Below, one piece after another: positions 59,310-64,000 of a stretch of DNA of 64,000 nt. The position numbers and the translations under genes are program-made. Each line of letters starts with the position of its first letter. Position 1 is the first letter of the stretch. Source of the stretch: Methanosarcina sp. 2.H.T.1A.6. Lineage in GTDB: Archaea; Halobacteriota; Methanosarcinia; Methanosarcinales; Methanosarcinaceae. Under the pieces are notes generated by a model, which was not told where the DNA came from, did no database searches, and saw nothing but the letters and a program-made list of their open reading frames with translations. The stretch is from the NCBI RefSeq assembly GCF_000979455.1, contig NZ_JJOY01000006.1, forward strand, positions 115,622 through 179,621, given 5' to 3'.

Positions 59310-60638
59310 ATGACCGAACTTGAAAAAACAGTTACTCTTGGGCGAGGTGTGGTCCTTGCAATTCTTATGGTTATAGGTTCAGGGCTCCTGGGCCTGCCCG
59401 GGCTGGTTGCGGACGTAGGGACAGTGCAGGAAGTGGTTTTCGGCTGGCTCCTGATTATTCTGGCAGCAATGCCTCTTATTCAGATCTGCGCAAGGCTCGG
59501 AAAGAAATTCCCCTGTTCAGGGGGCCTTTTCCATTATGCCCGCGAAGCGGTGGGAGAGTGGGGAGGATATGCAGTGACAGCCCTTGTCTGCGGCTCCTTT
59601 ATTCTGGGAGAGCCGGCAGTTGCCCTCATTGGCGGCGAATACCTGCAGCACCTCTTTGACCTGCCTGATTTTGGAGCCCATTTGCTGGCTTTTCTCATCA
59701 TCACGGCCATGGCCCTTATAACGGTTGCCGGGGTCAGACTTGTCTCTTTTTTCAACTACGCAGCCGTGGCTGTATTGCTTTTCCTGATTGCAGCCCTTAC
59801 CTTTTATAACTTCAATTTCTTTTCTTCAGGGCTCGCGTTTTCAATACAGGCTCTTGGAAGTGGTTTATCCGCTATTCTGGAAATGAATTTTGAAGCTTTT
59901 GACCCTTATAGTGTCTGGAAAATTTCTGCTCTTCTCTTCTGGGCTTTCCTGGGCTGGGAAAATATGTCTTTTGGCATTGGAGAACTCCAGAACCCGGAAA
60001 AAAATGTCCAGAGAGTTTTCTGGCTCAGTTTTGTCCTGGTAATCTTCATTTACCTGATGCTGGCAATCACAAGTATAGGGGCTGATGCAGCCGGAGTTTC
60101 TCTCTCCGGAGCATCCGGACTCGTGGAACTCGTAAAGTTCACACCAACAGGGAATCTGCTCATCTGGCTGATGGCAGTAGTCATCGTAGCTAATGTAACC
60201 TGCTGGAACTTTGCTTCAAGCCGCCTTGTCTACTCATCCGGTAAAGAAAAAGTGCTTCCGGCTTACCTGGGAAAACTTTCGAAAAACGGACAGCCTATGG
60301 CAAGCATCTTGAGTATGTATACGGCTTTCGTACTGGTGCTCCTGGGGACTTATGTGTTTAAGGTCCCGGTTTCTTCCCTGCTCATGCTTACAAACCAGAA
60401 CTTTCTCTTTCTTTACGGCTTTATCCTGCTCTCCTACTGGAAAACCGAAACCGGCTGGAGGCGCTGGATCTATTCAGGGCTTTCCTTCCTGTCTCTCTCC
60501 TTTCTGGTTTCAGGGTTTACATGGAGGATTCTCTATTCCGTTGCCCTTACGGGACTTGGGTATTATGGGTTTGTGAGGAAAACAAAAAAGAACAATAAAG
60601 AGGAAAAAACAGCTTCTCGGACTCATTCAGAGATGTAA
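59310..60638 (+). CDS. APC-superfamily amino acid transporter, first of a pair
   Basis: 442 residues with about twelve membrane helices. Helix 1 has the APC substrate motif GSGLLGLPGLVA, helix 6 a GWENMSFGIGELQNPEKN motif like that of the AdiC/YjeM group. The frame opens at 59247, but ATG 59310 aligns with the start of the paralogue (MTELEKTVTLGRG versus MTELGKTITLRRG) and has AGAAAGGA upstream. Substrate unknown, probably an amino acid or polyamine. It is followed by its close paralogue. Confidence 0.9.
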   Translation: MTELEKTVTLGRGVVLAILMVIGSGLLGLPGLVADVGTVQEVVFGWLLIILAAMPLIQICARLGKKFPCSGGLFHYAREAVGEWGGYAVTALVCGSFILGEPAVALIGGEYLQHLFDLPDFGAHLLAFLIITAMALITVAGVRLVSFFNYAAVAVLLFLIAALTFYNFNFFSSGLAFSIQALGSGLSAILEMNFEAFDPYSVWKISALLFWAFLGWENMSFGIGELQNPEKNVQRVFWLSFVLVIFIYLMLAITSIGADAAGVSLSGASGLVELVKFTPTGNLLIWLMAVVIVANVTCWNFASSRLVYSSGKEKVLPAYLGKLSKNGQPMASILSMYTAFVLVLLGTYVFKVPVSSLLMLTNQNFLFLYGFILLSYWKTETGWRRWIYSGLSFLSLSFLVSGFTWRILYSVALTGLGYYGFVRKTKKNNKEEKTASRTHSEM

Positions 60639-60763
60639 ATTTTCGGAGCTGTAAATTTTCGGACATTTAATATTCTGCAGATCGGGGAGAAATAACCTGG
60701 AAAAACCACTTACATATAAATAAATATTCCAAAATATATTTACTGATCTACTTAAGGGGAAAA

Positions 60764-62107
60764 ATGACTGAACTTGGAAAAACAATTACCCTCAGGCGGG
60801 GGCTTGGGCTTGCAATCTGCATGCTCATAGGAACAGGAATCCTGGCACTACCTGGTCTGGCGCTTGATGCTGGCAGTGTCCATGAGACAGTCCTTAGCTG
60901 GTTCCTCATTTCTCTTATCGCAGTCCCTCTTATCCAGATCTGCGCCCGCCTTGGCTTGAAATTCCCTTCAACTTCCGGCCTTGCAGGCTATGCCGAAGAA
61001 GTTGTGGGTCCCTGGGGTGGGTATGCAGTCTCATATCTTGTAGGTGGGTCTTTCTTTTTCGGGCTTCCTGCTGTTGCGCTTATCGGAAGCGAGTATATGG
61101 GACAGCTCTTTACCCTCTCCGAAGCAGGTGTCGCCCTTTTTGCAGTTCTCCTCGTAACCCTGATGCTCCTCTCAAACCTTGCCGGAATGAGGGCTATTTC
61201 CCTTATCAATTACATGGCCCTTGCTGTGCTTTTCCTGCTTATGGGCCTGCTTATCGGCTTCAACCTGGACTTCTTCGGCTCAGGCGTGGGGATTGCAAAA
61301 GAAGCCGTAAACGGTAGTGGAAACATAGACCTGAGCAATGTCTGGAAGGTTTCAGCTCTCCTTTTCTGGGCCTTTCTGGGCTGGGAGAACCTCTCTTTCT
61401 CCCTGGGAGAAATTAAGGAACCTGAGAAAAACGTGCCTCTACTCTACTGGCTGAGTTTTGCCCTGGTGACCTCCGTCTATATTCTTCTTGCCCTTATCAG
61501 TTCAGGAGCCAGCGCTGCAGGCGTCCCTCTTCGGGGTGCTGCCGGGCTTTCGGGGCTTGTCCTCTTCACTCCAGGAGGAGACTTCCTTGTGTGCCTGATG
61601 GTGATAGTTGTTGCAGCAAATGCATGTTCCTGGAATTTTACGGCAAGCCGCCTGCTCTATGCGGGGGGCAGGACAGGCATTTTCCCGGCAGTTTTCGGAA
61701 AGCTTTCAAAGAGGGACATTCCTGTGTCCGGCCTCGTCGGGTTATATGTTTTGTCCATTATCCTGATTATCGGAAGTTATTTCTTCAAAATCCCGGTTTC
61801 AGCCATGATCCTGCTCGTAAACCAGAACTTTGTCTTCCTCTACGCCTTTATCATAGTTGCCTACTGGAAGACCGAGGTCGGCTGGAGGAAATGGGTCTTT
61901 TCGGCACTTTCGCTCGTATCCCTGAGCTTTCTGATCTCCGGTTTTACCTGGGAGGTCATTTATCCGATATTCCTTATCGGTTTCGGGCATTACAGGTTTC
62001 TCGAAAAAAAGAGACAGTTAAAGAAACAGTTAAAAACACTGCAGTCTGGTAAGGACCTCCCATTATGTGAAGACTACATGGAGCTTCCCTGCCCCACTCA
62101 GCACTGA
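60764..62107 (+). CDS. APC-superfamily amino acid transporter, second of a pair
   Basis: 447 residues, about twelve membrane helices, GTGILALPGLALDAGS in helix 1 and LFWAFLGWENLSFSLGEIKE in helix 6. About 50% identical by eye to the first copy across the whole length, so a tandem duplication. AAGGGG lies six bases before the ATG; AAAATATATTT at 60731-60741 is a likely TATA box, so the gene has its own promoter. Cys and Ser content in helices differs between the two copies, which may mean different substrates. Confidence 0.9.
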   Translation: MTELGKTITLRRGLGLAICMLIGTGILALPGLALDAGSVHETVLSWFLISLIAVPLIQICARLGLKFPSTSGLAGYAEEVVGPWGGYAVSYLVGGSFFFGLPAVALIGSEYMGQLFTLSEAGVALFAVLLVTLMLLSNLAGMRAISLINYMALAVLFLLMGLLIGFNLDFFGSGVGIAKEAVNGSGNIDLSNVWKVSALLFWAFLGWENLSFSLGEIKEPEKNVPLLYWLSFALVTSVYILLALISSGASAAGVPLRGAAGLSGLVLFTPGGDFLVCLMVIVVAANACSWNFTASRLLYAGGRTGIFPAVFGKLSKRDIPVSGLVGLYVLSIILIIGSYFFKIPVSAMILLVNQNFVFLYAFIIVAYWKTEVGWRKWVFSALSLVSLSFLISGFTWEVIYPIFLIGFGHYRFLEKKRQLKKQLKTLQSGKDLPLCEDYMELPCPTQH

Positions 62108-62325
62108 AAAACCTTATTTTTTATGATGGTCGAATCCTTTCCTGGGAAAATCCTGTTCATCTGGCCCAAGCTCTCCTGCTTACTTTTATTATTTTTTGAA
62201 TTTTTTGTGTGGCAGGCTATAGATAGCAGAATGATATAATTGATTAATTGGGAAAATATGATTTATAGGGAAAAGAGGGTCGAATAAGAAAAAGAGGGTA
62301 AAAGTGTTTTGTGGGGACCATTTTG

Positions 62326-64000
62326 ATGAACCAAAACATCATGAGTACGGATGAAGCAAAAGAAGTATCTGTAGCTGAACTCCTGGAAAAACTTTCTTCA
62401 AGTGAAAGAGGGCTCACTGATTCGGAGGCAAAAGAACGGCTTCAAAAATATGGGCCCAATGAAATTACGGAAAAGAAAACCAGTGTTATTGTCAAGTTGT
62501 TAGGCTATTTTTGGGGCCCTATTCCCTGGATGATCGAGGTTGCAGCAGTCCTTTCGGCAGTCCTGCATCGGTGGGAAGATTTTGCAATTATTCTTGCGCT
62601 GCTGCTGCTGAATGTAACGGTGGGCTTCTGGCAGGAGCACAAAGCCGATAATGCTATTGAATTATTGAAGCAGAAACTGGCCTTGAAAGCAAGGGTACGC
62701 CGTGACAACAAATGGCTTGAAGTATCCGCCAGTGAAATAGTTCCCGGAGATGTAATTCGCCTCCGGCTGGGGGATATTTTCCCTGCTGATGTCAAACTCA
62801 TAGACGGAGATTACCTGCTGGTAGATGAATCCGCATTAACCGGAGAATCTCTCCCTGTAGAAAAACATGTGCCCGATGTTGCATACTCAGGTTCCGTTAT
62901 CCGGCAGGGGGAAATGGATGCACTGGTAGTTGCAACCGGCATGAACACCTTCTTTGGCAAAACTGCAAGGCTGGTAGAAGAAGCCAAAACCCGGAGCCAC
63001 TTCCAGAAGGCTGTCATCAAAATCGGGGATTACCTTATTGTTTTTGCCCTTGCGCTTGTAGCCTTTACTTTTCTTGTGGTGCTCTTCCGCCACGAAAGCA
63101 TGCTTGAATTTTTCCAGTTTGCGCTTGTCCTGCTTGTAGCAGCAATCCCGGCAGCTCTGCCTGCAGTTCTATCGGTAAGCATGGCAGTAGGCGCAATTAC
63201 CCTGGCCAGAGATGGAGCGATCGTCAGTAAACTTGCTGCTGTCGAGGAAATGGCCGGAATGGACATCCTGTGTTCGGATAAGACAGGAACCATTACTAAA
63301 AACGAGCTTGTTCTGACTGAAATAAACCCTTTCAAGGATTTTTCCGAAAATGATGTGCTTCTTTTTGCCAGCCTGGCTTCAAGGGGAGAGGACCGGGACC
63401 CGATTGATGATGCAATTCTTGCCGGAGCAAAAACCATGCAGGGTTTTTCCGGGCTGGCCAAAAGGTACAGGATACTTTCATTCAAACCATTTGACCCTGT
63501 TTCAAAAAGGACAGAGGCTACAATAGAGGACCCTGCTGGCAACAGATTCCTGGTAACAAAGGGAGCAACTCAGGCAATTTCGGCTCTCCTGAACAGTAAA
63601 GTTACCATGGACAGTAAAGTTACACCCGGGTCCCAGGTTGACGAATACATTAACGAATTTGCTTCCAGAGGGTACCGGGCACTGGGGGTTGGCAGAACAG
63701 ATGCTCATGGGAGCTGGCATTTTGCAGGGCTCATTGCTCTCTACGACCCTCCCCGTGAAGATTCCGCAGAAACCATCAGGACTGCACAGTCGATGGGCGT
63801 GAATGTAAAAATGATTACCGGAGATCATATTGCTATTGCAAAGGAGATTTCCAGGCAGGTAAACTTAAAGTCGGACATCATGCTTGCAACGTCATTTCTG
63901 GATGTGCCTGACAGGAAAGCAGAGGAAATAGTCGAAAATTCAGATGGTTTTGCCCAGGTTTTCCCTGAGCATAAGTACCATATAGTGGAATTACTGCAGC
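62326..64000 (+). CDS. P-type H+-ATPase (type IIIA), truncated by the window end
   Basis: Open to the last base without a stop: 558 residues visible of about 800-830 expected. The N-terminal cation ATPase domain LSSSERGLTDSEAKERLQKY is followed by two helices (GPIPWMIEVAAVLSAV), the actuator loop ALTGESLPVEKH, TM3-4 with a VLLVAAIPAALPAVLS segment and the phosphorylation site Asp318 in CSDKTGTITK. The lack of heavy-metal CxxC domains and the PAALP motif fit the fungal/plant plasma-membrane-type H+ pump found in several methanogens. GGGG lies nine bases before ATG 62326; a second ATG at 62341 is possible. Confidence 0.92.
   Translation, partial: MNQNIMSTDEAKEVSVAELLEKLSSSERGLTDSEAKERLQKYGPNEITEKKTSVIVKLLGYFWGPIPWMIEVAAVLSAVLHRWEDFAIILALLLLNVTVGFWQEHKADNAIELLKQKLALKARVRRDNKWLEVSASEIVPGDVIRLRLGDIFPADVKLIDGDYLLVDESALTGESLPVEKHVPDVAYSGSVIRQGEMDALVVATGMNTFFGKTARLVEEAKTRSHFQKAVIKIGDYLIVFALALVAFTFLVVLFRHESMLEFFQFALVLLVAAIPAALPAVLSVSMAVGAITLARDGAIVSKLAAVEEMAGMDILCSDKTGTITKNELVLTEINPFKDFSENDVLLFASLASRGEDRDPIDDAILAGAKTMQGFSGLAKRYRILSFKPFDPVSKRTEATIEDPAGNRFLVTKGATQAISALLNSKVTMDSKVTPGSQVDEYINEFASRGYRALGVGRTDAHGSWHFAGLIALYDPPREDSAETIRTAQSMGVNVKMITGDHIAIAKEISRQVNLKSDIMLATSFLDVPDRKAEEIVENSDGFAQVFPEHKYHIVELLQ

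Overview
The window looks like chromosomal DNA of a Methanosarcina-type methanogen. The evidence is the AT-rich intergenic DNA full of short tandem repeats, archaeal promoters (TATA box about 25 nt before the start), archaeal-only enzymes (the RibC-type riboflavin synthase, RibL-type FAD synthetase, CDC48/VAT AAA ATPase) and a two-gene homocysteine module whose first protein carries Cys54 and Cys131 exactly as in the characterised M. acetivorans protein MA1821. An F420-type formate dehydrogenase pair is present, which I associate more with M. barkeri than with M. acetivorans, but I do not claim a species.

Layout. 1-1700: gene-poor DNA with three related inverted-repeat-bounded elements that I read as a family of C-rich small RNAs on the minus strand, each with a TATTTATA box 22-23 nt before its first base. 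1853-5924: tRNA-Val, a small winged-helix regulator, a flavodoxin-like protein and CDC48. 6484-13492: a HTH-CBS regulator, a class V aminotransferase, ribC-ribH, an aspartate aminotransferase, FAD synthetase (convergent) and the homocysteine pair; an ATTAC-N5-GTAAT palindrome lies before both the regulator gene and the homocysteine operon. 13989-21832: DUF166, AIM24-like, Mth938-like and MscS-like genes, a coiled-coil protein, an IS66 transposase remnant and two helical-repeat proteins. 21965-29308: complete tryptophan operon on the minus strand, transcribed C-B-A-D-F-E-G, with a TGTACA box at the predicted start site.

29544-41668 is an accessory region: a PLD-HRDC-zinc-ribbon protein, two abutting non-autonomous IS5-like elements (one carrying a carboxymuconolactone-decarboxylase gene), a DUF45 metallopeptidase, a type I restriction-modification operon (hsdM, hsdS, hsdR) with four copies of a 27-nt palindrome between hsdM and hsdS, and a tandem duplication of about 1.2 kb carrying two secreted-protein genes and a conserved noncoding block. 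41767-64000 returns to mostly housekeeping content: cyclophilin, class II ribonucleotide reductase, two EamA transporters, formate dehydrogenase fdhA-fdhB, an ABC ATPase and its probable permease split around a PPC-domain gene, a regulator and enolase, a TauE-type exporter, a small island with a phage-like pair of genes between miniature transposable elements, two APC transporters, and the first 1.7 kb of a P-type H+-ATPase that runs off the end.

Together the genes cover flavin, aspartate/homocysteine and tryptophan biosynthesis, DNA-precursor synthesis and transport. The most unusual signals are the sRNA-like array, the shared operator linking the HTH-CBS regulator to homocysteine synthesis, the PLD-HRDC protein beside the restriction operon, and the mobile miniature elements.
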